From contig JBALXI010000003.1 in assembly GCA_036960605.1 (NCBI GenBank), forward strand, positions 62,001 to 126,000: a DNA stretch of 64,000 nucleotides, read 5' to 3'. Source of the DNA: Oleispira sp036960605 (GTDB lineage Bacteria; Pseudomonadota; Gammaproteobacteria; Pseudomonadales; Oceanobacteraceae). The notes beneath the pieces are model-generated. The model was not told where the DNA came from. It worked only from the letters and a program-made list of their open reading frames with translations, and did not search any database. A program made the translations under genes and the position numbers. Of the stretch, positions 47,157-56,304 are shown piece by piece. Within the stretch, counting starts at the first letter, position 1; each line of letters starts with the position of its first letter.

Positions 47157-47996
47157 TCATTTTATTAATTGAATGTCATCTGAAAAAATTTCATCTTCTA
47201 CTCGCTGCCAAGTTTCCTGATAATTCCAGTCTTTCGATAAAGGCTGCCAGTTCATGCCATCTAATAAAATACTAATATTTTGCAACAATACGGTATTGGG
47301 GTTTAAGCGATTTACCGCTGTCGCTTCAGTCGCGTTGTTCGCCAAAGCATTTGTGCCAAAAGACATGGCCCAATTTGAAAATGACAAGGTTTCGATAGAG
47401 AGGTGGGCAGGTAATACTAAACTGCCATCTTCAAGAGCATCTCGGAACATCTGATCGCTAAAAGCATTAATTTCAAGCTCTAGGGCATCCATTAATTGCA
47501 TGCGCTCGACAGACGTTTTCTCGCGAACACCTGGAGCCTTACTGCTTAATACGGCCATAAATAAGGTGGGCTGCATGCGGGCATAGAGTTGATAAGCGTA
47601 ATGCACGGCAACGGCTTTCTCGCGTGAACAACCCTTAAACTCTAGCGCACGTTTAAAGAAGGTCATGATGGAACTCACTGCGCGTATACACAAAGCAGAC
47701 AAGCAATCTTCTTTACTGGAAAAATGATTGTAGATAGTGCCTTTAGAATAACGGGATTGTGCCGCGAGCTTTTCTAGACTCATGCCACCAAAACCATCTT
47801 CATTCAAAATAGAAACCGCGAGATCAACTAGCTCTTCTTCGCGGTCAGCTTTCTTTTGCTCACTTTTAGATAGCCCAATCTTAGCCAATGACTTACCCAA
47901 TAAACCTTTTAACCCGCCATGGGGGCAGCCATGAGATGAGCTAGACGCATCTTGCTCATTAATCATGTGCTGTGAGAGTTCATGTTCTTTAGTCAT
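47157..47996 (-). CDS. TetR family regulator with unusual N-terminal extension
   Basis: This 279-residue regulator has an HTH near 60-105 (VDLAVSILNEDGFGGMSLEKLAAQ; YSKGTIYNHFSSKEDCLSAL), the TetR signature, then a ligand-binding domain. Before the HTH is a ~55-residue extension with HGCPHGGLKGLLGKSLAKIG, unlike ordinary TetR proteins. Its Cys and His might bind metal. Two identical palindromes lie 18-47 bp upstream, so autoregulation of the operon tetR-mmpl-lolA-porin is likely. Confidence 0.9.
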   Translation of the reverse strand: MTKEHELSQHMINEQDASSSSHGCPHGGLKGLLGKSLAKIGLSKSEQKKADREEELVDLAVSILNEDGFGGMSLEKLAAQSRYSKGTIYNHFSSKEDCLSALCIRAVSSIMTFFKRALEFKGCSREKAVAVHYAYQLYARMQPTLFMAVLSSKAPGVREKTSVERMQLMDALELEINAFSDQMFRDALEDGSLVLPAHLSIETLSFSNWAMSFGTNALANNATEATAVNRLNPNTVLLQNISILLDGMNWQPLSKDWNYQETWQRVEDEIFSDDIQLIK

Positions 47997-48013
47997 TAAA
48001 ACGGCCTATATTT

Positions 48014-48043
48014 TGACGAATCGTCATTTTTGACGAATCGTCA
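48014..48043. promoter_or_regulatory. Tandem palindromic TetR operators
   Basis: TGACGAATCGTCA occurs twice (48014-48026 and 48031-48043), each a perfect palindrome about a central A, with centres 17 bp apart. The position upstream of tetR indicates an operator controlling the operon. Confidence 0.85.
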
Positions 48044-48184
48044 TAATGATCCTTTTTATTCAACAAAACAAGTCACCCATTAGGCTTATTTCTGCAACAC
48101 GTTATTGCTTCAGCAAGTTCATTGTTATCACTGCCGGCCATATTACAAATGAGAACTGTTTGTATTCTTTATGTTTTTTTACAT

Positions 48185-48203
48185 ATCAATACAAATCATT
48201 ATC
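48185..48203 (+). promoter_or_regulatory. Fur-like box upstream of the first TonB receptor
   Basis: The 19-mer matches 13 of 19 bases of the Fur consensus, including the intact half AATCATTATC, 71 bp before the receptor start. Confidence 0.6.
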
Positions 48204-48273
48204 ATTTATATTAGCGCTATTAATATCACCAACAGTATCAAACTACTGATTTTGCCGTACGGAGTTCGATCAC

Positions 48274-50766
48274 ATGACAAAAATTTTTATTAAATTACCG
48301 CTTTATTGCGCCCTATTTGGGTTAAGCCAAGGGGTTTTTTCCGAAGATCTGGCCACAGGAAAATCCCATTCACCTGAACTTGATAAGGTCATCGTCAGCG
48401 GTGGTAAAATCGAACGTGATCTTCAGAAAACGATTACAGGCATTAGCGTTGTCGATAGTGAAATCATTGAAGCGAACAACAGCTTTGATCTTAGTGACGC
48501 ACTTTTTTTAACTTCCAATGCACGCCCTAACGGTCGTGATGGCTTTACTATCCGTGGCATCAATGCTGAAGGTGGCCCTTCTGCTGATGTTTCCACAGCC
48601 GATACTGCTGGCTTTGTGCTAGACGGCGCTTATCTTGATGCTGACTTATTAAGCACCGGCCTTTCCATGTGGGACATCGACACGATTGAAGTATTCAAAG
48701 GCCCGCAATCAACGTCGCAAGGTAAAAACTCACTAGCGGGAACCATCGTCGTAAAATCAAATGACCCAATATTTGATACCGAAGGTTCTGTACGCTTAGG
48801 TTACGGCAGTGACAATACTCAAGTCACCAGCTTAATGTTCAATACGCCGTTATCCAACGACTTCGCCATTCGGGTAGCAGGCGAGCGTTTTTATACTGAT
48901 GGCCAAGTCACCAATAAATATACAGGCAAGGATGACGAGGCGAAGAAAGAGCATTACAACGGCCGCATCAAATTATTATTCCAGCCATCTGAAACCTTCA
49001 GTATTTTAGCCACAATCGGCCAAGATAAAGTCGAAGAAGGTGATGAAAGAATCTGTGGAGAGAATTCCAATAAAGTCGGTGTATTCACCTGTGACAATAG
49101 CAAGTTAGAAGCTTTCCATGATGTTGAAGGCGACTTAAAAAAGCGCATGAATTATCAGAGCTTAAAATTAGAAGCTCAATTAACAGACTCCATTGCTTTA
49201 ACGTCCACTACCTCGCATTCAACCAAAACTGATGATGACAATATGGATGCTGATTTCTTAGCGCCAACTACTTCAGATTATGACGGTGCAGCAGGTATAG
49301 GAACTCGAGTTCAGAATGAAAAAGACAGAAGTATCAGCCAGGAATTTCGTTTCTCCTTTGAAAGTGAAAATGTTCGAGCCAGTGCAGGTTATTTCTTTAA
49401 CCAGAGTAAAGAAGAACGTGCTTACGACTTTTTGTTAGCTAACCCACTGAATGCTTATCTACCCAACTTTTACGAAGTGACAGGTTTACTCCCGCTCCCT
49501 GCTTACCCTAATGGCTATAGTGATACGATTCTAGAAACCAACTATGTCGACAAAGGCTCTAGTCGTGAAACAACTAACCATGCTTTATTTATGGAAGCTG
49601 ATTGGGATATCACAAAGGCTACAACATTATTGTTTGGACTGCGTTTAGATTACGAAAAAAATCGTAACGTCTCTGGTGTTACCGCACAGAATGTTAATCA
49701 AGCCGACATTGAAGCAATTAATACCCATGCTGGTGCCTATTTCAATACGCTAACGTCTGCAGCAACTTATCAAGCTTATTGGCAAGAACTGGGGCTAGCA
49801 GCAGCCCCTTCAGCAGAACAGGCAGCAGGAATTGCACAAGGTACTTTCAACTCTTTCCTTCCTTACTTAACTGCGGGCAATGTTGATATCGCTGGCGGGC
49901 CGGGTGCCATTAACTTTCAGCCAGGCGATCTAAATAACATGTTGAATGGTTTGGCAGCAGGCGCGAGTAATACCACTAAAAAAGATGTAACTCATCGAGT
50001 ATTCTTACCCAAGTTTGGAATTCGTCATCAATTTACTGATGACATCGGCGCAGGCTATTTAATATCCACCGGTTATCGTTCTGGCGGCATCAGTTTGAAT
50101 CCAACGGGAATTAAAACAGCCCCAGAATACGATCCTGAATTTGTAACGAACCATGAATTATCGTTTCGCTCTACTTGGTTGGATAAAAGCTTAACCGCCA
50201 ATGCCAATATGTATTACATGGATTGGAAAGATCAACAGGTGAAAGTTAAGGGTCCGAATAATATCTATGACAGCTATATCGATAATGCAGGGTCTTCAAC
50301 GCTTAAAGGCATTGAATTAGATATTACATACCACGGGCAGTCTGGCTTGCAATTATTTACCAATGCCGCCATCGCCAAAACACGTTATGAAGACTTCACT
50401 AGCGGTGGCAAGAACTATAAGGGCAAGCAGTTCCAAAATGCTCCTGAAAAAACAATGACCACAGGTATTGGCTTCGATCAAGGCATAGGCTTCAACGCAT
50501 ACCTTATCGCGAACCATACGGGCGAATCTTATTTAAACAATGAAAATACCAAAAAATTGGCAGCTTACACGGTGACGAACTTGCGCCTAGGCTATCAAGC
50601 TGATGTTTGGAAACTACACGGTTATGCAAACAACATATTTAACCGCCAAGCAAAAACTTTTTCATTCACTTATGACGATTACTCGGGTGATTTCACACTA
50701 TACGGCGACCGTAATCACAGAATCCCATTGCGCAGCGTGGGCCTAATCGCTCAATATGATTTTTAA
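48274..50766 (+). CDS. TonB-dependent siderophore receptor (system 1)
   Basis: This 830-residue outer-membrane receptor has a signal peptide (GVFSEDL), a TonB-box-like segment (DKVIVSGGK), a plug domain (RDGFTIRGINAEGG; IDTIEVFKGPQSTSQGKNSLAGTIVVKS, split), a 22-strand barrel and a C-terminal TonB-dep_Rec ending in F (GLIAQYDF). The following DUF3325, DUF3649 and PepSY genes form the typical companion set for uptake of ferric siderophores. A Fur-like box precedes it. The specific ligand is unknown. Confidence 0.92.
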   Translation: MTKIFIKLPLYCALFGLSQGVFSEDLATGKSHSPELDKVIVSGGKIERDLQKTITGISVVDSEIIEANNSFDLSDALFLTSNARPNGRDGFTIRGINAEGGPSADVSTADTAGFVLDGAYLDADLLSTGLSMWDIDTIEVFKGPQSTSQGKNSLAGTIVVKSNDPIFDTEGSVRLGYGSDNTQVTSLMFNTPLSNDFAIRVAGERFYTDGQVTNKYTGKDDEAKKEHYNGRIKLLFQPSETFSILATIGQDKVEEGDERICGENSNKVGVFTCDNSKLEAFHDVEGDLKKRMNYQSLKLEAQLTDSIALTSTTSHSTKTDDDNMDADFLAPTTSDYDGAAGIGTRVQNEKDRSISQEFRFSFESENVRASAGYFFNQSKEERAYDFLLANPLNAYLPNFYEVTGLLPLPAYPNGYSDTILETNYVDKGSSRETTNHALFMEADWDITKATTLLFGLRLDYEKNRNVSGVTAQNVNQADIEAINTHAGAYFNTLTSAATYQAYWQELGLAAAPSAEQAAGIAQGTFNSFLPYLTAGNVDIAGGPGAINFQPGDLNNMLNGLAAGASNTTKKDVTHRVFLPKFGIRHQFTDDIGAGYLISTGYRSGGISLNPTGIKTAPEYDPEFVTNHELSFRSTWLDKSLTANANMYYMDWKDQQVKVKGPNNIYDSYIDNAGSSTLKGIELDITYHGQSGLQLFTNAAIAKTRYEDFTSGGKNYKGKQFQNAPEKTMTTGIGFDQGIGFNAYLIANHTGESYLNNENTKKLAAYTVTNLRLGYQADVWKLHGYANNIFNRQAKTFSFTYDDYSGDFTLYGDRNHRIPLRSVGLIAQYDF

Positions 50767-50791
50767 TTCAGAAAATTAAATACTAAAACAT

Positions 50792-50829
50792 AACAGCAGC
50801 GCCTTCAGGTCCTGCTGTTTTCTTGTTTT
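50792..50829 (+). terminator. Hairpin after the first TonB receptor
   Basis: AACAGCAG pairs with CTGCTGTT (8 bp, 12-nt loop), followed by a T-rich tract. It probably attenuates transcription into the small membrane genes downstream. Confidence 0.6.
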
Positions 50830-50845
50830 GGATAAAGGAAATATT

Positions 50846-51151
50846 ATGCCACTAGGAATACTTTTACTCTGGCCTGCATTGCACCTTATGTATGGCATAA
50901 CAGAGCACCGTAGCAGCCGTATTAATAATAAACGACGCTATGGCGGAAAAGCTCTACTGTTCGTTTCATTACTGATGATGGGCCAGCCTTTTGGTTTTGA
51001 AAAAGGGATTTTTTATTGGTTGTTTGCACTTATGGCAATCGCGCTATGCTTTGTACAGTTAAGAATATGGCAACCGATATTCGTAAATGCACTAACAGCT
51101 GCTAGCTTTATTGGCTTTCTAACAATAGGCGTTAATAATGTCATTAACTAA
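50846..51151 (+). CDS. DUF3325 family small membrane protein
   Basis: This 101-residue protein has three hydrophobic segments (PLGILLLWPALHLMYGI, ALLFVSLLMMGQPFGF, YWLFALMAIALCFVQL plus VNALTAASFIGFLTIG). DUF3325 proteins occur in siderophore-uptake operons with PepSY and DUF3649 proteins; their function is unknown. The ATG at 50846 has AAAGGAAAT upstream, better than a TTG at 50828. It overlaps the next gene by 14 bp. Confidence 0.75.
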   Translation: MPLGILLLWPALHLMYGITEHRSSRINNKRRYGGKALLFVSLLMMGQPFGFEKGIFYWLFALMAIALCFVQLRIWQPIFVNALTAASFIGFLTIGVNNVIN

Positions 51152-51449
51152 TAATTTTTTTAATCGTTTCATTAACAATAACGCTAGTAAAAATACAGCG
51201 GCTATTTTCGGGACCTTAATTACCACTATTGCCTTAACTGTCTGTATCACCTTACTTTGGCCTTTTGGTAATGTAGTAGAACAAATTTTTGCCGGGGGTA
51301 CATTCTTCTTTATTTTTTGGGCTTCTCTTTTTTATTGGGCAATACTCGCAGACACTGGCAAACAGGCATGGATCAGAATACTCATAATCTTATTGCCCGT
51401 TTTAGCTATCGATATATTTAGCCTTCTCTTTAACCTACAGATTAAGTAG
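51138..51449 (+). CDS. DUF3649 family small membrane protein
   Basis: This 103-residue protein has three membrane segments (GTLITTIALTVCITLLWPFG, FFFIFWASLFYWAILA, ILIILLPVLAIDIFSLLF). DUF3649 is a companion of DUF3325 and PepSY proteins in iron-siderophore operons. It overlaps the preceding gene by 14 bp and is followed 7 bp later by the PepSY gene, so all three are translationally coupled. Confidence 0.78.
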   Translation: MSLTNNFFNRFINNNASKNTAAIFGTLITTIALTVCITLLWPFGNVVEQIFAGGTFFFIFWASLFYWAILADTGKQAWIRILIILLPVLAIDIFSLLFNLQIK

Positions 51450-51456
51450 AGACCCC

Positions 51457-53136
51457 ATGGAACAACAAACTCACAAAAAACTCTACTCGACTCATGCTTG
51501 GGTCGGCATAATATCCGGCATCCTATTATTCATTGTGACATTTTCAGGCATCCCTGCACTTTTTGATCATGAAATTGAATATTGGCAATACCCTGCCTAT
51601 AGCGAACAACAAAACACCACACGAGTTCAAACACCTTTCAACTTGGAACGTGCTTTGCAAAAAAGTAAAGATCTTAATTTTAATCATGATAATTATTTCA
51701 TACAACCCGCTGATAACATAAACAACCACGTCATCCTTGCTTATTTCAGTGAGGGTAAAGAGCCTGACCTGCATTATTTAAATGCCGATAGTTATCAAGA
51801 ATTTCCAGCATCACCGTCTGAGCTTAACCATTTATTAGGCCATCTTCATACTGATTTACATTTGCCGAGACCCTGGGGCCGTTATCTTGTTGGGCTTTCT
51901 GGTATGGCGATGCTACTGGCAATTATTGCCGGGATTTTTATTCATGTTAAATGGCGCAAAGAATTTGTCATGCTACGTCCTAAGCGCAGTTGGCGTTTAT
52001 TACTAACAGACCAGCATAAGTTATTAGGGCTTTGGTCCTTACCCTTTACCCTTATTCTTGCTTTCACCGGTACGATATTAGGGTTGCTGGGTTTGATCTC
52101 TCCGATACTGGCTATCGCCGCTTTTAATGGTGATGTTGAAAAAGCAACGATTGCCGTATTAGGACCTAAAGCAGAAGTGACTGGGGAATACTCTGCGGTT
52201 TATCCTTTGATCGAATTATTAGGTCGTTTAGAAATTGACATGCCGGATACCTCGGTTGAATTTATTCAGGTATCTGGTTTAAGGATTATTCGTTCTCTGG
52301 AAAAAACAGACGACAAAATAGACGACAAAATTTTCACCACAGAGGGCACAGAGAACACGGAGGAAGAGATAAAGGAGCAAAATATAAAGCAGCTAACTAC
52401 CAATGAGCTAATTACTGATATTGGCGGCATTATTAAATTCAGTGGTTACCATAAAGATAAGTTAAGTAACCTTGAAAGCGTGACTTATAATTTAAGTACT
52501 GGGGAAAAAATACATCAAGGCTCTTTTATTGGTAAAGGTCTCTTCCAAAGAATTTTTGCAGCGGTTACACCCTTGCATTATGTGTTATTTGGTAATACTT
52601 GGTTGAAGGTATTTTATGCGCTATCAGCCCTCGCCGCTTGTGGATTAATTTTAACCGGCAATATGTTGTGGTTGCATAAACGTGGGCATGGCATGCAACA
52701 CTGGCTGAGTAAATCAACACTCGGTATCTGCGGTGGACTCGTCGTGGCCACTAGCGTTACGTTTGCCGCTAGCCAAGTCATGTATGCTTTCAAATTTCCG
52801 CTAGGCTCAGGGTTACATCATATTAGCGAAGAATGGTTCTTCTGGGGAAGCTGGTTAGTCATGATCGCCGCACCTTTCATAATCAAAGATGGTTTTAAGC
52901 TTAGTCATTATTTTTTACGCTTAACCAGTCTTGCTTTCATCATTACATTAGTCGCCGATGGTTTATTTAATCAGCGTTGGTTCTGGTTAACAGAAGGTTG
53001 GGTATTTAATATCCAAATGGGTATTTTAGGCTCTGCCCTCTTGTTCCTTTACCTCGATTATAAAATGCCCAATAAGGCTAACATTCGCAGTGCCGAGAGT
53101 ACTCAGGATAATAACTATTCTGCTGAAACTGTTTAG
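51457..53136 (+). CDS. PepSY-domain membrane reductase (system 1) with repeat insertion
   Basis: This 559-residue inner-membrane protein of the PepSY-associated TM family (FoxB/PiuB-like) probably reduces ferric siderophores in the periplasm. Paired His typical of heme binding are seen: STHAWVGI at the start, HLHTDLHLPR (~129), DQHKLLGLW (~184), TPLHYVLFGN (~371). Four or more membrane helices follow these. At ~286-305 there is a low-complexity stretch (DDKIDDKIFTTEGTENTEEE) encoded by a repeat-like DNA sequence, unlike the rest of the family. Family is firm, the reductase role is inferred from FoxB-like work. Confidence 0.88.
   Translation: MEQQTHKKLYSTHAWVGIISGILLFIVTFSGIPALFDHEIEYWQYPAYSEQQNTTRVQTPFNLERALQKSKDLNFNHDNYFIQPADNINNHVILAYFSEGKEPDLHYLNADSYQEFPASPSELNHLLGHLHTDLHLPRPWGRYLVGLSGMAMLLAIIAGIFIHVKWRKEFVMLRPKRSWRLLLTDQHKLLGLWSLPFTLILAFTGTILGLLGLISPILAIAAFNGDVEKATIAVLGPKAEVTGEYSAVYPLIELLGRLEIDMPDTSVEFIQVSGLRIIRSLEKTDDKIDDKIFTTEGTENTEEEIKEQNIKQLTTNELITDIGGIIKFSGYHKDKLSNLESVTYNLSTGEKIHQGSFIGKGLFQRIFAAVTPLHYVLFGNTWLKVFYALSALAACGLILTGNMLWLHKRGHGMQHWLSKSTLGICGGLVVATSVTFAASQVMYAFKFPLGSGLHHISEEWFFWGSWLVMIAAPFIIKDGFKLSHYFLRLTSLAFIITLVADGLFNQRWFWLTEGWVFNIQMGILGSALLFLYLDYKMPNKANIRSAESTQDNNYSAETV
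52332..52367 (+). repeat. CACAGAG-type repeat sequence inside the PepSY gene
   Basis: The DNA consists of CACAGAGG, CACAGAG and ACACGGAGG units in frame. It resembles a purine-rich element dispersed in many environmental bacterial genomes. It follows a direct repeat of GACGACAAAAT. It appears inserted between normal domains without breaking the frame. Confidence 0.5.
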
Positions 53137-53144
53137 TTAAGGCT

Positions 53145-54005
53145 ATGTATTCTATTCAAGTAGAGAGGTTAACTATAAAACAAAGAACCGATTTAATGGG
53201 CACACTTTTTTTTATTGAAAACAACCTTCAGCAACCTCTCTCCTTGGATATCATCGCTAACCATAGCCCTTGGTCGCGCTGGCAATTGCAAAGAATTTTT
53301 GTCGCATCAACAGGATTAACCCTCGCCCAATATGTACGAGAGCTCAGATTAAGCAAGACAGCTGAAGAATTACTCTACACGGATAAAAGACAAATCGATA
53401 TCGCCCTAAGCTGCGGTTTTGAATCTGAGATTAGTTTCAGCCGTAGTTTTCGCCAATACTTTCAGTGCACCCCAGGGCAATACCGCAAACGCAACATTCG
53501 AACCCACATAAGAGTGCTATTAACCCAGTCTGCTCTGGCACCAATACGCATCGAACATAAACCTGCATTTTCATTAGTGGGCACTAATAGTGATGTACAA
53601 GGATTTGCCGCAGCACAGCCTAACTTTCATCAAGTAATTCCCCAGCACTGGCATAATACGCTGCAACAAAATCCCCATTGGCTAAATGGAAAGGATACAT
53701 TATTTGGCGCATTTATTAGTAAGCCTGGCGATGAAGGGCATTTTGATTATTGGGCAGGAGTAGAGCAGGATAAAACACAGCCGAAACATGGCAGCATTCA
53801 GCTACCCGATCAATCCTACGCAGTCATTTCTCACCGTAATAGTATTACTCAATTTGCACAAACCGTCGGCTGGTTTATCGACGAGTGGCTTCCAGACTCA
53901 AACCTTTCTCATCAGCCCGGCACAGACTTAGAGTTATACCCGCAAGCGCCGCAAGGCATTAAAAATCTATCTGCAGAATATTGGGTGCCTATCAATAGCG
54001 TTTAA
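53145..54005 (+). CDS. AraC family regulator with GyrI-like effector domain
   Basis: This 286-residue protein has an N-terminal AraC DNA-binding domain (~15-120: SLDIIANHSPWSRWQLQRIF; IDIALSCGFESEISFSRSFRQYFQCTPGQYRK) and a C-terminal GyrI-like ligand domain (~130-285), as in Rob/SoxS-related regulators. It lies 8 bp after the PepSY gene and 12 to 150 bp before the second receptor, so it likely regulates one or both siderophore systems, responding to a small ligand. Confidence 0.88.
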   Translation: MYSIQVERLTIKQRTDLMGTLFFIENNLQQPLSLDIIANHSPWSRWQLQRIFVASTGLTLAQYVRELRLSKTAEELLYTDKRQIDIALSCGFESEISFSRSFRQYFQCTPGQYRKRNIRTHIRVLLTQSALAPIRIEHKPAFSLVGTNSDVQGFAAAQPNFHQVIPQHWHNTLQQNPHWLNGKDTLFGAFISKPGDEGHFDYWAGVEQDKTQPKHGSIQLPDQSYAVISHRNSITQFAQTVGWFIDEWLPDSNLSHQPGTDLELYPQAPQGIKNLSAEYWVPINSV

Positions 54006-54074
54006 ATTAAGCCCACATTGTCACCTAAAAATCCCTCATGCCCCAAATCGTTAAGTTCTAAAATCCCTAATAGC

Positions 54075-54093
54075 TATAATACGAACAATTATC
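54075..54093 (+). promoter_or_regulatory. Fur-like box upstream of the second TonB receptor
   Basis: The 19-mer matches 13 of 19 Fur consensus bases (TATAAT then AATTATC), and overlaps a TATAAT -10-like element, 63 bp before the receptor ATG. Confidence 0.5.
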
Positions 54094-54155
54094 ATTTACA
54101 TCTAATGCCTTTGCCTGATACTTCATTCAAAGGAATAAAACGGCGGTTGCATTTC

Positions 54156-56276
54156 ATGAAGCAGGCACACTTTTGGGCTATCTGTTGTATTAGCCTCATC
54201 TCCCTATACAGTCAGGCTGAAGAGTCAGATTATAAATTAGAGACTATTGAAGTCACTGCAACAACCGCGAATAGTGCATCGAATGAAGACTACATTAACG
54301 ACAGTGGCCTAAGCGTTAACGTTATCGATACCTCTGAGTTTCTGAACAGTGCAAAAGATATCAATCAAATTCTTAATAGCACGGCTGGCATTATTATTCG
54401 CAACAGCGGTGGCTTAGGTTCTCAATTCAAACTGGCACTGAATGGATTATCAGACAAGCAAATTCGTTATTTCATGGATGGCGTACCGATGGAAAACTTC
54501 GGCTCAGCGCTTACCTTAGATAACTATCTAGTCAACCTGATCGAAAGTGTAGAGGTGTATAAAGGTGTTGTGCCAACGTATCTCAGTGCTGATGCATTAG
54601 GCGGTGCGATTAACATAGTCACCCCTTCATACGACAAAGAATTCGCCGATATTTCTTATACCTATGGTTCTTTTAATACCCAACGATTTTCATTTAATGG
54701 CCAACTTTCAGACAGTGAAAAATATTATGCGAGAATAAGTACCTTCTTCAATCATAGCGACAATGATTATGAAATGAAAAACGCACAAAAGGTTACCGAC
54801 GAATTTGGTAATATTAATGGCACAACATCGGCTAAACGTTTCCACGACGAATACAGTTCACGCATGATGTCATTACAAGGCGGCATTATTAATCAACCCT
54901 GGGCTGAAGAACTTTCCCTTAAAGTTACTAAGGCCGACAATAAAAACAACCTTCAACATCCATTCAATTCAATCGATGCCGTTTTAGGTAAATACCATAC
55001 TCGTAACAATACCGGTCTCGCGTCAATTAATCATCGAGTAAATATTGATAAATTTAAAATATCGACGTATTACCTAAGGGGAGAAATAACAGAACTATTT
55101 AATGATACGTCCAGTCGAAATTATCGCTGGGATGGAACTTATGAGCCCATTGATTCAAATTTAGGGGAGCTAGGCGAGAAATCGAAACTCGAACTCACCG
55201 ATAAAATTTCACGGGCTAATATCCGCACTGACTATCAAATATCAAAAAATCATGCCCTCGCCTTAAGCTACTCGCAAAATACAGTTCGCAGGCAAGGTAA
55301 TGATGAAATAAATAATACCGACAACTTATTTTTTAAGCCCAAAAAACTCAATAAATCCGTCACTGCCATAAACTATGACCATAGACCTGATTCAGGTTTT
55401 ATTAATACCGGGCTGTTCTACAAGCATTACTCTTTAACCGCGAATGCGGAAAGCTTTTTAGCCATCACAGGCGAAAGGTCCGAAGCTAATGTTGATGAAT
55501 CTGATATGGGTTATGGTTTCACGTCCAAAATTAAAGCCACTGAGTCGAGTGACATCAGACTATCTTACGAAAGAGCCTACCGATTACCAGAAGCCGATGA
55601 AATCATTGGCTTTGGTCCCTACGTACGTCCGAATCCAAGCCTAAAACCAGAAACCAGTAATAACATCAATTTGGGAATTAATTATAATTACTTAAACGAC
55701 AATATTAATACGGTAGCTGAAGTAAATACTTTTTATAGAAATGCAGAAAATTTCACTCGCTACAAAGCAGATCAAGGCTCTTCAGGCATTTACGAAAACG
55801 TTGTCGACGTTAGCATCAAGGGAGTAGAAATATCTGCTTCGGCCATTATCAACAATTTCTATACCCTACAAGCCAATGCAACCTATCAAGATATGATTAA
55901 TGAATCTGACTATGATCAAAATGGTAACAAGGATCTTAATAAAGGCAGCCGTATACCCAACGAACCCTATCTATTTGCCAACATAAAAGCAGGCATTAAT
56001 TTTCATACTAGAAATTACAATGAGATCTCAGCTTTTTGGACAACTAACTATGTTCATGAATATTATTTGCATTGGGAAAACTTAGGTAATAAATCTGATA
56101 AAGCAATTATTGATACTCAACTGACACATGATTTAGAGCTTCGTTACGCCATGTCTCATGGCACTTATAACGTTTCTTTCAGTGCTACCAACATTTCTGA
56201 TCAAACGGTTTATGACAATTATAACATTCAAAAACCGGGTCGATCTTATTACTTAAAATTCAGATATTCCTATTAA
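54156..56276 (+). CDS. TonB-dependent receptor (system 2; XusA-like position)
   Basis: This ~706-residue outer-membrane receptor has a signal peptide (MKQAHFWAICCISLISLYSQA), a TonB box (LETIEVTATT), a plug (NQILNSTAGIIIRNSGGLGSQFKLALNGLSDKQIRYFMDGVPMENFG, split) and a barrel ending in FRYSY. I set the start at 54156 because the 46 residues upstream in frame (from 54018) are not signal-like and overlap the Fur-like box. It precedes a DUF4374 lipoprotein and a PepSY reductase, matching the order of XusA, XusB, XusC. Confidence 0.88.
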   Translation: MKQAHFWAICCISLISLYSQAEESDYKLETIEVTATTANSASNEDYINDSGLSVNVIDTSEFLNSAKDINQILNSTAGIIIRNSGGLGSQFKLALNGLSDKQIRYFMDGVPMENFGSALTLDNYLVNLIESVEVYKGVVPTYLSADALGGAINIVTPSYDKEFADISYTYGSFNTQRFSFNGQLSDSEKYYARISTFFNHSDNDYEMKNAQKVTDEFGNINGTTSAKRFHDEYSSRMMSLQGGIINQPWAEELSLKVTKADNKNNLQHPFNSIDAVLGKYHTRNNTGLASINHRVNIDKFKISTYYLRGEITELFNDTSSRNYRWDGTYEPIDSNLGELGEKSKLELTDKISRANIRTDYQISKNHALALSYSQNTVRRQGNDEINNTDNLFFKPKKLNKSVTAINYDHRPDSGFINTGLFYKHYSLTANAESFLAITGERSEANVDESDMGYGFTSKIKATESSDIRLSYERAYRLPEADEIIGFGPYVRPNPSLKPETSNNINLGINYNYLNDNINTVAEVNTFYRNAENFTRYKADQGSSGIYENVVDVSIKGVEISASAIINNFYTLQANATYQDMINESDYDQNGNKDLNKGSRIPNEPYLFANIKAGINFHTRNYNEISAFWTTNYVHEYYLHWENLGNKSDKAIIDTQLTHDLELRYAMSHGTYNVSFSATNISDQTVYDNYNIQKPGRSYYLKFRYSY

Positions 56277-56304
56277 CCTAAAAATCAAACTAGAGAGAAA
56301 CATT

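Noticed and set aside
54018..54155. 46-residue N-terminal extension of the second TonB receptor
   Set aside because: The residues are not signal-like and overlap the Fur-like box; a normal signal peptide begins at 54156.
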